64,000 bases of DNA from Heligmosomoides polygyrus polygyrus. Taxonomy: Eukaryota > Nematoda > Chromadorea > Rhabditida > Heligmosomidae. Below the pieces are notes generated by a model, which saw only the letters and a program-made list of their open reading frames with translations, was not told where the DNA came from and did not search any database. Below, piece after piece: positions 1 to 11,512 of this stretch. The stretch lies in the NCBI GenBank assembly GCA_947396885.1, contig OX377204.1, forward strand, positions 91,832,728-91,896,727, read 5' to 3'. The position numbers and the translations under genes were made by a program. Numbering within the stretch: the first letter of the stretch is position 1; each line of letters begins with the position of its first letter.

Positions 1-930
1 ATCAACCATAATATGCCCTAAATACCAGATTGCGCCATGCACTCGAAAAGCTCGTCGCGATTATTATTTGATTGATAGTGCAAATACTGTTTACATGGAG
101 CGACGAGGTATGTGCGTTCTTAACGAAATAACCTCTGAACAGGTTAAACTACAGACTCACTAAGGTGGTTAGAATAATCTTTGTTCAACAAAAATTAGGT
201 ACAACTTGCTTTGAAATTGTTTAGCTCACCTGCCCCAGGATGTGTAATAATTTTACAGAAATTTTATTTTTAGAGAAAAATAATAAACTGCAATTGTTTT
301 AAAGAGCAACAAGGCGTTAATTACGTGGTGTATTAAAAGACTGGATAGTGCCATGCACTCGAAAAGCCAGTCGCAAGGCTTATTTTATTGATAGTGTGAA
401 TACTGCTTACATGCAGCATGAGAGGGAGCGTATGTGTATTTTGTGTGTGTTTAATTGTTTATATTATACCGCTCACAGACGTAAAACTTCATTCGAACAG
501 AAATTTTGCTATGAATCGAATAAAATTCGCGACGTTTTTGGACGAGGGCATGGCGCAATCTCTGTTTTGGCAATAAAAAATGGTCGCTTCTCTGCTCTTT
601 CAAACAAACTTTAAATCATTGTTTTTCCTCAAATGTTTTTAAAAATAAAATTTCAAGCAGTGTGTTCTCTTATTGTGAAGTGAATTAAGATTTCAAAAAA
701 GTTATACTAAAAAATTTTCCGTACAAAGATTACTGTAATCTTTTTGAAGAGTCTCTAGTTTAATATAGAAGAGGCTCTTTTCAATTTGGAAAAGTTCGCT
801 TTGATTTCAAAAGTCTCAGACTGGCTTAGAAAAGTGTCCAATTTGACGTGAAAAGTGATCAACTTGACTTGAAAAGTCTCCAGTTTGATTTAGAAAGTGT
901 CCAGTTCGACGTGAAAATGATACAAGTTGC
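1..930. repeat. AT-rich dispersed repeat with short tandem-like units
   Basis: Two partial direct copies of one unit start near 32 and 348; both share the string GCCATGCACTCGAAAAG followed by a TTGATAGTG block. From about 740 to 930 there is a run of roughly 25-30 bp units of the form TTTGATTT..AAAAGTGTCC and TTTGACGTGAAAA. The same material recurs at 2640-4905, 20555-21130, 36240-36400, 40080-41200, 52945-53030 and 60170-60290. No convincing coding sequence lies inside; the 88-codon frame at 348-614 is repeat-derived. The family is not one I recognise. Confidence 0.6.
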
Positions 931-1192
931 CTTTTCTATTGTAGCCCGAAATCTGAACTGGCGCTTTCGAGATTCAAGCCATAAAACAAAAAAACCATAA
1001 CGGAAAAATAGGGCTTCTGGGTTCTCACGACAAATAAGCTGACAGCTTACCCTATATGTCTTACGTGTATTTAAAACTACATTCCTTCCCATATGTACCG
1101 GTATCCACACTTTTTATGAACTTTTGAAATTTAAATCTTAAAGAACGGTGGGAGCTTTTCGTCCTACGTATTAAAATTCAACACAGTTTCCC

Positions 1193-1387
1193 CTATCGCA
1201 ACGTATAGTAGAACTGACCACTGCACTGAAGATCAGTCGGCGAAGTGCACTTCTCCTGCGGCGGTGGACAAGAAAGTCCGACCTTCGGACAGTGATCGCT
1301 GGTACAACCGCAGCAGCACAACGAGGTTTGCAGTGCCGACGAGATGGCAACTGTGGATAGGAGTAGGCATAGGGTAAACCGCAGCAT
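1193..1387 (-). CDS. Candidate small secreted cysteine-rich peptide
   Basis: I do not recognise the family. The 64-residue frame starts at the ATG at 1387-1385 and stops with TAG at 1193-1195. Residues 1-20 (MLRFTLCLLLSTVAISSALQ) look like a classical signal peptide, with a positive N-terminus, a leucine-rich core and small residues before the cleavage region. The rest carries eight cysteines, beginning with a CCCGC cluster, plus a PPP stretch, which suggests a disulphide-stabilised secreted peptide. An upstream in-frame Met at 1453 would add 22 residues and bury the signal, so I prefer the inner start. No splice sites are needed. It could be the first exon of a longer gene or a chance frame; no neighbour supports it. 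Confidence 0.4.
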   Translation of the reverse strand: MLRFTLCLLLSTVAISSALQTSLCCCGCTSDHCPKVGLSCPPPQEKCTSPTDLQCSGQFYYTLR

Positions 1388-1562
1388 GTTGTCAGGGGTA
1401 AGGAGGGAGGCTCCTATTGATACGATAGACTTATATACTTGGCCTACTTTCACTGTCCGCGCTAGGTCAACTGCTTTACTTTCGCGAACGAATTCCGGTT
1501 TTCGGTCAAACCAGGCGCGAAGCAGGAATCGGATTACCTGGATTGCAGGCGATCAAGGTAAA

Positions 1563-1856
1563 GGCAAAAAGGATGAAGGACGGCGTTGCTCAATCTCTTT
1601 TGGGATGCGCCACGCATTCTACTTCTACGGAATGTGGAGTTGATTAGAATGCGTATTTGACCTCTACAACCACTTACGGTAGTCAGCCGATGAACAAATC
1701 AGCTCTTTATCATTACCAGACAAGTTTGGTATCAAGTCATTGACCCCATAGGGATAAAGGCTTGGTTGGCCAGGGAGGAAGTCCGAACCTGGAGCCTGTC
1801 ATCGGGTGCATACGATAGACGGCACCTCCTCCGACTGCGCTATACGTGTCCAGATA
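1563..1856 (-). repeat. tRNA-headed SINE copy (diverged)
   Basis: One copy of the window's dominant SINE, reversed. It begins with the tail side (AAGGATGAAGGACGGCG), passes through the GGGATGCGCCACGCATTC block, and ends with the head (CTCCTCCGACTGCGC). Length is close to the 295-bp consensus, with many substitutions. Confidence 0.8.
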
Positions 1857-1996
1857 ATCAGGGTATCTTAAAGTTTTCTACTACAGTTAAAGTTGATTTG
1901 GATGAAGGAAACATGAGCGTCAAATGTCGCACTAACTCCAGCGCTCACCTATGTTCGGTTTTCTTTGTTTTTATGTTATTTATTTATTATTTAAAA

Positions 1997-2294
1997 AGAG
2001 GCGCGAGTAGCGCAGTCGGAGGAGGCGCGACTGTCGCGTACACCCGATACCAGGTTCCTGGTTCGGATTTCCTGCCCAGGCCATCCAAGCCTTCCATCCC
2101 TCCGGGGTCGGTGAATTGGTACCAGACGTGTCTGGGAAGGATAAAGCGCTCACTTGTTCATCGGCTGGCCACCGCAAGTCATTGTATGGCCAAATACGCA
2201 TTCATGTCGCCTCCACGACATCCCGTAGAAGTAGAATGCGCTGGCGCATCCCAGAAGGGATTGAGTAACGCCGTCCTTTATCCTTTATTCTTTT
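1997..2294 (+). repeat. tRNA-headed SINE copy
   Basis: Near full-length. The head contains an A-box-like TAGCGCAGTCGG and a B-box-like GGTTCGGATTTCC, as expected for a tRNA-derived RNA polymerase III promoter. The body includes CCAAATACGCATTCA and GTAGAAGTAGAATGCG, and the 3' end is a TTTATCC-type heptamer repeat. It lies 140 bp from another copy in the opposite orientation. Confidence 0.85.
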
Positions 2295-2331
2295 ATTTAT
2301 TTGAAGGGGTCTGCTGATGGTTGAATTAGAC

Positions 2332-2552
2332 AAAATTAATGAGTGGCCTAGTATCGCGGTACCTACGCGACCGTGAAATTGCTTTACTCTTCCCAGACAA
2401 GTCTTGTGCCAATTCGTTGACCCCGTAGGGATAAGGGCTTCGTTGCCCTGAGCGGGAAACCCGAACCTGGATTTCCCGCTCAGGGCAACTGGAGCTTGGT
2501 GTTGGCTGCACGCGACAGACGTCACTTCCTCCGACTGCGCTCTATGCGCCTA
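2332..2552 (-). repeat. Truncated SINE copy containing a perfect hairpin
   Basis: Head-side part of the SINE, reversed, ending in CTCCGACTGCGCTC. The region matching the B-box side is duplicated in inverted form: arms 2442-2459 and 2472-2489 are perfect 18-bp inverted repeats around a 12-nt loop. Confidence 0.7.
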
Positions 2553-2639
2553 TGTTAAGGCATCGAAGCGGCTCAAGAACAGAAAGAACGAGCTAATAAA
2601 CAGAGATTCTTTAAAGGGGTGGGGATAAATATACCATTT

Positions 2640-2858
2640 TCTCGTCGATTCGGACACTTTGTAAATCAAATTGGACACTCTTCTAAGCTGGCTTGTGAAC
2701 CTTGAAATCAAACCGAACCCTTCCAAATCGAAATGGGCTTCTTCTACATTAAACTAGAGACTTTCCAGGATTGTTAGAATATTTTTTTGTGGAACATAAT
2801 TTTTTTATCACTTTCTTTGAAGTTTTAGTTCATGATGATGATGATGATGATGATGGTG

Positions 2859-2898
<40 letters not shown>

Positions 2899-4905
2899 GA
2901 AATTTTATAAGAATTCTATTTTTGAGAAAAAACAGTGATTCAAAACTTGTTTTAAAGAAAAAGAAGGCGGCTATTTTCTATTGCCAAAACAGAGATTTCG
3001 TCATGCCCTCGTCTGAAAAGTCGCGATTTTTATTCGATTGATAGCAAAATTTTTGCCTGCATGCAGCTTCACATCTGCATACGGTGCAACATAGACAATT
3101 GTAAAAAAACACACATATCCTGTCTTTCTTGGGAGTATAAGCACTATCAATCAAATAAACATCAATATCAATAATATCGACTTGGTTTTGGAGTGCATGG
3201 CGCGATTTAGTTTTCAATGAACTATATGATTGCTGCCTTGCTGCCTTTTTGGGCAAATTTTAATTTATTATTCTTTCTTTAAAAATTATGAAATTATTAC
3301 GTTTCTTCGGACAGGTGAACTAAGAGATTTCAAAGAAAGTTATACCGAATTTTTCTTAAACAAGAAAAAAATATTCAAGCTATCTCAGGAGTCGGTGTTT
3401 TAACCTGCCTAAAGGTAATTTCAATCTGGAAGAGTTTCATTTCAAAAGTCTTAGGCTAGCATAGAAGAGAGTCTAATTTGACGTGAAAAGTGTCCAATTT
3501 GATTCAAAAAGTGTCTAATTTGGTTTTAAAAAAGTCTAATTTAATTTGAAAAGTGTCCAGTTTGACATGAAAATGATACAGAATGAAAATCATAACGTCC
3601 CAAACGAGTGCACGGCTCAATCTCTTCTTTAGCAGTAAAAAATGGCCACCTTCTTGCTCTTGGCTGGCCACTAGTTTAAAACCATCATTCTTCCTCAGAA
3701 AATTGGAATTTTCTTTGAAAAAAAATGAATGAATTTCAAGAAAATTTTGTTTTAAAAATTTCAAACAGTGTGTTCATTTATTTTTTAAAGCTTCAAAGAA
3801 AGTCGTGCTGTAATATACTGAAGAAATTTTTTAAAACAAAAATTTATTCTACCCTTTTTCGGAGAATCCGTAGTTCAATTTGTAAGGAACTTGTTTCGAT
3901 TTGGAAGATGTTCACTTTCATCACAGTAGTGTGAAGCTTGCTTAAATGCGTCCAAGCTGACGTGGAAAGCGTTCAATTTGATTCGAAAAGTGTCGTCGAA
4001 TTTGATATGAAAAATCAATACATCCAACGCTTTTGAAATCAAACACAATATCTTTCTAATTAAAACGAGCGTCCTTTACATTAAATTTGTCACTCTTTAG
4101 CATAGTTGGAATATTTTTTGGTTGTAGAAAATTAAGCATAGCTTTCCTTACAACTGCTTAATTCACTTGCCTCAGCAAGTAAAAGCATTGTTTCAAATTT
4201 CATTTTAAAAATAAGGAAAAATGAAGGTTAAATTTTGAAAAAAAGAGAAGAAAAAAGAACCGTATAAAGTATCAACGAAAGAAAATAAGAAAGACTAAAA
4301 GAAATACGAAAAATACAACCCGTAAAGTATGTCAACAAAAGAGGTTGCGTCGTGCACTCTACTGGGCCATCGCGATTTTTCTCTGATCAATACTGTAAAT
4401 GCTGCTTATTGGAAACAGAGATATGAGGGTATGAGTGTAGTTTGTACAACTATACCTAATATACAGTCTAAATCTACTACTTCACGCAGACAGAACTTTA
4501 GCTATCAATCGAATGATAATCTCGACGACTTGGACAAGCGCATGGCTCAATCTCGTCTTCTAGTAGTAAAAGATGGCCGCGTTCCTGCTCTTTAAAACAA
4601 GTTTAAAACTGTTATTTTTCCTCAGAAAATGACAATTTCATAAAATTTCAAACAATGTGTTCACTTATTCGGCAGGTGAGTTGAAACTTCTTTGAATGTC
4701 GTACTGAGATTTTCTTTCAACAAAAAATTATTCTAACCTCTTTGGAGTGTATCTAGTTCAATGTGAAAGAAGTTCGTTTTGATTTGGGAGATGTTGACTT
4801 GGATTTCAAAAGCGTTAAGCTTGCTTAGAAAGGTGTACAATTCGACGGAAACAGTGTTCGATTTGATTTGAAAAGTGCTCAGTTTGGTGTGAAAATTGTG
4901 TACAT
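2640..4905. repeat. Cluster of AT-rich dispersed repeat copies
   Basis: At least four partial copies of the repeat seen at 1-930. An inverted copy lies at 2940-3260 and direct-sense pieces at 3395-3600, 3860-4120 and 4330-4905. Each carries the minisatellite-like GTGTCCAATTTGA units and the longer block with TTTTTACTGC and GATAGCAAAATTTTG. The apparent frames of 60-90 codons are all inside this repeat, and I do not annotate them. Confidence 0.6.
2833..2898. repeat. (ATG)n then (ATT)n microsatellite
   Basis: Eight or so ATG/GAT triplets run directly into about thirteen ATT triplets. The frame through it gives only Met and Ile runs. Confidence 0.95.
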
Positions 4906-5508
4906 ACATGCATGTACACAAACATGCGTATATGGTGTAAAAACCATTCTTTCAAGAATAAACCTATGGAAATGGTCGAATTTTGCTTAATTTTCTCAAA
5001 GAATTTACTGCCTCGTTGTTGCTATCCAACACATTATATCTATATAATGTTTGCTGCAGTACTTCCAAGCATATACCTGCTTGGTGTGGCACCTAGATAA
5101 TACTAGAAGGTCAACAAGGTTGCTTATTAGTAACTCAGTTGAAACCGAAAATTTTTGGTTGAATTCTCATTCGTGATCAGTTCGCAGAAATACTGCGAGG
5201 GAACGAAAGACCAGGTGAATCCTCGTGAATTTCAATGGCTAATGGTAAGACCATACAAGAGCTTGCATAGCATTGAAGCGAGGTCAGGAATTAGTGATGC
5301 TTTCAGGGTTTGCCGCAGAAAGTTAGTTTTATAAGATGTTCTTATATTTATTTGTTTATTTATTATCCTATTATATAAAGCAGTCCTTGTATAATTGGAT
5401 GCTGCCATGATGCAGTCGGAAACGAGTCAGTCGAATATATAATATGTATAGAGATATTAGAAGATATTATGTATAGAACATTATATAGAGTATAGTAGTA
5501 TGTATGCA

Positions 5509-5559
<51 letters not shown>

Positions 5560-5610
5560 TATTTATATTTATTAGTTATTACAATGCAAATATTTGTGCG
5601 TTATAAAATA
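4906..5610. other. No gene recognised; AT-rich with (AT)n tract
   Basis: I see no coding exon, no RNA gene and no terminal repeats. An uninterrupted AT dinucleotide tract occupies 5511-5555. Confidence 0.6.
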
Positions 5611-5611
5611 T

Positions 5612-5912
5612 ATAAGGATAAAGGATAAAGGACGGCGTTACTCAATCCCTTTTGGGATGCGCGAACGCATTCTACTTCTACGGGATGTCGTGGAGGAGAG
5701 TTGAATGCGTATTTGGCCATACAATGACTTGCGGTGGCCAGCCGATGAACAATTTAGCGCTCTATCCTTCCCAGGCAAGTCTGGTACCAATTCACCGACC
5801 CGGAGGGATGGAAGGCTTGGTTGGCCTGAGCGGGAACTCTGAACCAGGAACCTGGTATCGGGTGCGGGGGGCGACAGCCGGCGCCTCCTCCGACTGCGCT
5901 CCACGCGCCCAT
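5612..5912 (-). repeat. tRNA-headed SINE copy, near full length
   Basis: Reversed copy from AAGGATAAAGGATAAAGGAC to CTCCACGCGCCC. It is flanked by imperfect AT-rich repeats (ATAAAATATATA before, ATAAATTGTATA after) that may be a mutated target duplication. Confidence 0.88.
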
Positions 5913-5927
5913 AAATTGTATAGCATT

Positions 5928-6436
5928 TATTTATTTATTTATTTATACGTGAATATCCACGCAAAAATAGATCACAAACAGAACATGCACATTAAGAACC
6001 AGAACAGAGCGAATAAAAATATACTGTTAGGTACAATCGACAGATAGCGGATACAGTTGGAAGCAAACTATTAAGGAACATCCTGGAGATACCTGTCAAG
6101 TCTTTTGTATTGCCTTAGCGATTTTGGTAAAATGTTTTTCTTCGAAAACTTTTGAAATTCGGTTCCAGCTCGGTCTGTGAAAAACGTAGACCTTATATTA
6201 CTTCTAGCTTTTGGAATCTGGATCTTCATCTGACCACCTCTAGTATTTGAGCAAGATAGTGAATAAAATTCCTGAAGATGAAGATCCAACGTACCATTGA
6301 TTAGCTTATATATAGTGATTAGATCATATCGTTTCCTACGAGAAGCAAGAGTGCGTATGTAGTAATTCGAGTACGAAGACACAGTAGTGTTATATAGAAT
6401 AGAGGCAGGGCCGAACAAACCATTGAAGAGCTTCAA
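5928..6436 (-). mobile_element. 5'-truncated CR1-like LINE, 3' end
   Basis: Minus-strand LINE remnant. The genomic left edge is a (TTTA)n tract, that is a (TAAA)n tail on the coding strand, followed by an untranslated region with the ACGTGAATATCCACGC block shared by other copies here. The frame from 6436 to 6071 encodes the C-terminal domain that follows the reverse transcriptase: RRKRYDLITIYKLINGTLD, then FFTDRAGTEF and LPKSLRQYK. These match the usual ending of CR1 or Jockey-group proteins. Reverse transcriptase and endonuclease are absent. About 120 codons remain without an internal stop. Confidence 0.75.
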
Positions 6437-6439
6437 ATA

Positions 6440-7333
6440 TTAGGTTGGCAAGTAATTTCGTGGACTCTCAAGCGCCTTCAACAAAAGTGTTCATAAACAA
6501 ATAACAAATAACAGTTTTCAAACAAAGTAAGATTTCTGGGAATGCGGGACTGCTTCCCATTTATCAGCTACCTGGCCCATCCCACAGCTGTAGAATTCTT
6601 GTGCTTTTGAAGCCAAGAGTCCTTGGAGGTGCATTTTGACATGGCCCACATTAATAAATCGTCCTCCAACCAAGAAGTGCTGCACCGTGCTATAAAGGTG
6701 CTAGTCATTTGACGCACAGCCTCTGCTGTAAGGTGGGTAAGTTAGACGCTCCCAGCTAAGGTCTTCGATTTTTTGAAGCTGCCGATTCGTGACGTGTGAT
6801 CTGGCGTTATCTTGCTGAAAGATAATACTGCTCCTGAAAATCTGTCTGAACCGATTCCAGCGGAGTTCAGCCTGCGCGCGGCCAGGCTGAGAAGAGTAGA
6901 CTACAGCACTAATGCTGGAATCGTTCTTGACGAGCTCCCAGAAGTTAATACCTTCTTGACACCACCAAACGGAGGGAACCTAGCGAACCGGACGCCTCAA
7001 AAAATAGAAGAGCTTGACTGGGAGCGTCAAACTCATCCACCTTACAGCCCAGACCTTGCGCCGAGTGACTACCACATTTTTTGTTCGGTGCAGTAGTTCT
7101 TGATTGGAAGACGACTTATTAATGTGGACCGGGTCAAAATGCACCTCCAAAGATTCTTGGCTTTAAAAGCACAATAATTCTATGGCCGTGAGATAGACCA
7201 ACTACCTGATATATGTGAAGCACTTCTGCGCTCTGAGGGATCTTATTTTAATCAAAGATTTTCATTAGTTATTTGTTAATAAATACTTTTGCTGAAGATT
7301 CTTTAGAGTCCACGAAATTAATTGCCAACCTAA
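6440..7333. mobile_element. Fold-back mariner built from two inverted 3' halves
   Basis: The ends are inverted repeats starting TTAGGTTGGCAA and including TTTCGTGGACTCT, flanked by TA (6438-6439 and 7334-7335), as in mariner elements. Both halves encode the same part of a mariner transposase in opposite directions. The left half reads on the minus strand (FQQDNARSHVTNRQLQKIED near 6820-6760). The right half reads on the plus strand (THPPYSPDLAPSDYHIF near 7033-7083). Each also carries RLINVDRVKMHLQ-like and LLASKAQEFY-like sequence. The arms are each about 370 bp with a GC-richer centre. The transposase N-terminus is missing, so the element cannot be autonomous. Confidence 0.8.
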
Positions 7334-7607
7334 TAATTCCTTAAAAGTAAGAAATAATATGAAAGCGAAAATACTCAATCCAGGAAAAAAATCTTCAGAA
7401 TCATTATAGTTGTAGGAAAAAGATAATGATATAGTGTATGTATTATAATAGTAAACCACTGAAAGGATACAAAATTTATTGTCCTTGTTTCACACAGACC
7501 GCACAGCAGATTTAGCAATAAAGAAGTCATATATTAAATACTGAAATATAAGATAATGAAAACGGTCCGCTGAACCAAAAATATTCTGACGAAAAAATTA
7601 AGTCATT

Positions 7608-7880
7608 TCAACACCAATGAAATCTAGATGTTAAATTTCGTGTGTAGGGGCAGATGGATATATCAAGTTGAATCAGAAAAAGCCGAAGGCTAGCCATTAG
7701 GTCCCTGCATTCGAAAGGGGCGATCTTGACCGAAAACTTTGACAAATAATAACTTTGCTTGGAAGCAATTTTATTAATCGAAATAAGCACCATTACAATC
7801 AGTACACTTATCTCAACGCAACAATAGCTTAAACATTCCATCATTGTAAAAGTCAGAACTCCGAGAAGTAATAACAAAAA
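7608..7880 (-). mobile_element. Mariner 3' fragment
   Basis: Matches the 3' part of the mariner at 31334-33865: a block with GATGGAATATCTAAGC-type sequence, the attgcttccaagcaa string and the ATTTTGACCGAAA-like end. No usable frame remains. Confidence 0.5.
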
Positions 7881-8025
7881 AAGAAGTCATTTTCGACATC
7901 GTCCTGGTTGCTGATTTATTTATTTATTTATTTATTTATTTATATCTGCACCTTAAGTGCACCATAAAACAAAACACACACAGAAAAACATAGTGATTAT
8001 CAAATAACAATGTATAGCATAAAAC

Positions 8026-11000
8026 AAGCAACCTGTATCACCTGTATCACCTGTCGTCCCGTTGATCATCGACTTGCTCGAGCGGGCGCCAGCAGCGTCT
8101 CCATTCGTCCCTGTCGCGTGCCAGAGTGGTCCAATGGATCCTCCTCGCTCGAGGGACACGAAGAGCGTCATATCGGTCGTTCAGGGCTTTCACGAAGAAG
8201 TCCGACCAACGCGTTGGTGGGCGTCCTGGTGTTCTTTTGACATCCCGCGGAATCCAATCTGTGACGGCTCTCGTCCAGCGGGTGTCTGCGAATCGCATTA
8301 CGTGGCCGGCCCACCTAATTTTCGACGACTTGGCCCATGCGACAGCGTCTCTGATCTTCGAACGTCGGCGAAGCTCGGAACTCCGGAGACCTTCTCTCAC
8401 TTGCGTGAGTCGTGTCACTCCGAGCATCGTCCTCTCGATTCCACGCTGCGCGACGCTGATCGCGTGCTCATCCTGCTTTCGTATAGCCCAGGTCTCTGAG
8501 GCGTATGTTAGGGCAGGAAGAACAGTGGAGTCGAATAGGTGGGCACGGAGTCGGACGTTCTTCGTTTTCTTCACGACTTCTTCGACGCTCTTGAAAGCTC
8601 CCCAAGCCGCTCGTTTCCTTCTGCTCAGCTCTGGTGCTAGGTCGTTGGTCATGTTGACTTCGCGACCCAGATACACATAGCTGGAGCATTCGGAGATGTT
8701 CGTTCCGTTGAGCGAGAATGGGGCATCAGAAACCCATCCGTTCTTCATGAACATCGTCTTCGTAAGATTCAGCTGCAGTCCAACGCTTCCACATACACGA
8801 TCGAAGTCGGCCAGCATTCGTTCCGCCTGACTGATGCTCGGGGTTATGAGCACGATGTCGTCAGCGAAGCGAAGATGGTGCAGTTGCCGGCCGTCGACCT
8901 TCACTCCCATGTCTTCCCATTCTAGTTCGCGCATGACGTTTTCGAGGGTGGCGCTGAAGAGCTTCGGGGATATGGTATCCCCTTGTCGAACCCCTCTCTT
9001 CACGTCAATGACGACGTCGTTGTAGAATGGTGAGATCTTGGTCGTGAATCCACTGTACAGCTCTCGAAGGACTCTGATGTACTGAGTAGGAACGCCCTGG
9101 GTGAGCAGGGCTTCCATGACCGCTTCAGTCTCGACGGAGTCGAATGCCTTCTTCAGGTCGATGAACGTAAGGCACAGCGGCAGCTTTTACTCTCGCGACA
9201 CTTCGATGAGCTTCGTAATGGTGTGTATGTGGTCGATCGTGCTGAATCCTCTCCGAAATCCTGCTTGTTCGCATGGCTGTCCTTCGTCCAGCGTTCTACT
9301 AATCCTATTCAGGATGACTCGAGTGAACAGCTTGTAGACTACGGACAACAGGCAGATCGGGCGATAGTTGCCAATGTCGTGCACGTCTCCCTTCTTGTAC
9401 AGCAAAACGGTCTTGCTGGTCTTCCACTGAGATGGAACCTTGCATTCGGACAGGTAGCGTGTGAAGAGCCGCGCCAGGGTGTTGATGAGCGCTGGCGGGA
9501 GGTTCTTCAGGTGTTCAGTTCTGATCCTGTCAGAACCGGGTGCTGTACGTTTCTTCACCGACGAGATGGCGTGTCGGATCTCGGAAGGGAGAACAGAGGG
9601 AACGACGTATCCATCCTGCGGAAGATGGCATGGGGGCAGGTGGACGTGGCTATCGAAGAGATCGGAGTAGAAGTCGTGGATGACTTTCTCCATGGTCCTT
9701 CTGGAAGAGGTGGTGGTTCCGTCAGGACGTCGGAGAGCGGTCATCTTGGTCTTGAAGTTGGCGAAGTTCCGGCGGGCATTGCGAATGCTCAGCCCTGCCT
9801 CTGCTGCTTCAGCCAACACTTCCGCCCTTCTCTCCTTGAGATCTTCCTTTATCGCCGCTCTGCATAGCTTTGCAAGCTCGGACGTCAGTTGGTAGTTGCC
9901 TGACGCTCGTGCTGCTCCACGCTGGCGTATCAGCTCGAGAGTTTCCGGAGACAGGCGTCTCTTGGTGGTCTTCAAGCTCTCGGCTCCCTTAGCACTATCG
10001 TGGAGATGGTGCACGAAGCGATCGTATTCCTCGTCGACGTTGTCCATGACGGCATCTTCCCAAAGGCCGACAAGAGAGGTGTAGAGATCCCAGTTGATGG
10101 TCGTTCTGGGATTCCTCTTCTTGAACTTCGCGGCCTTCTCTCCTTGACGCGAAAAGCGGAACCTCGCGCGAAGGAGGCGGTGGTCCGATCCCGTGTAAAA
10201 CTTGGGGACAACGGAGACATCGGTCAGGCAATACTTGCGATTGAAGATGATGTGGTCGATCTCGTTGTGGAACTGGCCACCGGGGGATTCCCAGGTCCAT
10301 CGTAGGGAGGGAGGCTTCTGGAACTGCGAGTTTCCATGGATGGTCTTGGTTGACATGATAAACTCAGACAGCCTTTCACCTTGCTCGTTCCACTCCAAAC
10401 CGTGGGTTCCGATGTGAAGTTCTTCCGGCGACCTTCGTGGCCCGATCTTGGCGTTGAAGTCGCCGACGATCACCTTGTAGAAGGTGTGATCTTCCTTATA
10501 GAACTTCTCCAGCTCCACGTAGAAGGCCTCGACGTCTTCGTCGTCGTAGTCGGATGTTGGGGCATACGCGACGAACACAGTCAAGGCTGGCACGGAGCCA
10601 CATCGCTTCAGTCGCAGACGTCCGATTCGGCTAGTCAGAGACTCGTACGAATCGATGTTCATGGCCAAGTGCGTGTTGACGAGGACACCAACGCCGCCTA
10701 CTCCCCTGCTGTCGCATGTTCCGAGGAACAGTTCTTCTCCGGAGTCGTAGGCGGCGTGTAGGGGGTGGTGTCTTCTCGTCTCGGTCAGTCCGATGACGTC
10801 GTACTTGATCTTCCTGGCTTGCATCATCAGGTCCTCGACGGATGCTTCGGACGCAAGCGTGCGGGCGTTGTAAGTACAGATCGTCATCCTAGTCCTTCTC
10901 AGTTTGCGCAGCCTGGTTAGGCCCTGAGATTTTAGCAGCCTCTCCGTACTCGTCCTTCCCATCGCTGCAGAAATGGGGGCTCTTTCGGGGTCAGGGGAAT

Positions 11001-11512
11001 GAGGCCCTTTAGTGCTGCTGTGTTTGACTGGAATACAACACGGGTAGCTAGTCAGGCTCTGTCGTGCGGGCGGGGTACTCCGGGCAGCTAGCCAGACTGC
11101 CCGAAGGGACGGGGCGAGACTTAAGGCGGCCTCGAATCGCCTTACATGTACTCCCAGTCTACCGAGTGCAAGCTTTTGGCCGAGCCGACACAGTTACAAT
11201 CCGCACAGTCACAGACACATCCACGCACACTGTGCACAAACATGCCGCTCCCACGCACAAGGAACGCATCGACCCGACACAGCAGGAGCAAGGAGTCCAT
11301 CCCCTGCATCCCACCTGCGTCTCTGGGAAGTACACGGTCGCATTTGGTTCGCGTTTAATTCCCCTATCCACCACCCGGGGACGCGCCACGTGGCCCTGCG
11401 ACAAGCGGCCCGAGATCCCTCTTAACAAGAGAGCCCGAAGGCTCTCTATCGAGGGAGATCCGTGGAAAACAAGCAACATCAACAAAATCGTGAGTTACCT
11501 GAGTTACCTTGA
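8026..11512 (-). mobile_element. Nearly complete RTE-clade non-LTR retrotransposon
   Basis: The element reads right to left. The 5' side (about 11512-10963) is a CG-rich leader. The ORF runs 10962-8047. The 3' end (8046-8026) is short and consists of tandem ACAGGTGAT units, the same 3' signature as three other fragments in this window. Length of about 3.5 kb and an ORF that begins with the endonuclease agree with the RTE layout. Weakly similar 13-mers at the two edges (ATAAAACAAGCAA near 8013, ATAAAGCAAGGAA near 11512) may be a mutated target duplication. Confidence 0.85.
8047..10962 (-). pseudogene. RTE ORF: AP endonuclease plus reverse transcriptase, one stop
   Basis: One frame of 972 codons is interrupted only by TAA at 9189-9187 (after TKLIEVSRE). 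Known for the family: the N-terminal APE-type endonuclease nicks DNA and the reverse transcriptase copies the RNA at that nick. Seen here: endonuclease motifs [24 protein letters not shown] and SDHRLL, so the catalytic Asn, Glu, Asp/Asn and His signatures are all present. The reverse transcriptase shows FIDLKKAFDSV (motif A), GVRQGDTISP (motif B) and RFADDIVLI (motif C). The C-terminal part has RWAGHVMRFAD and RTPGRPPTRWSDFF. The stop falls directly before motif A. Everything else is open, so the copy is young. Start chosen at 10962 (MGRTSTERLLKSQG); a later Met in [11 protein letters not shown] is equally plausible. Confidence 0.9.

Noticed and set aside
740..930. CRISPR-like or regularly spaced repeat array
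   Set aside because: The 25-30 bp units are degenerate, have no distinct spacers and recur genome-wide as part of a larger AT-rich repeat in a eukaryote.
9223..9867. 214-codon plus-strand frame inside the RTE element
   Set aside because: It is the antisense shadow of the endonuclease-reverse transcriptase frame.
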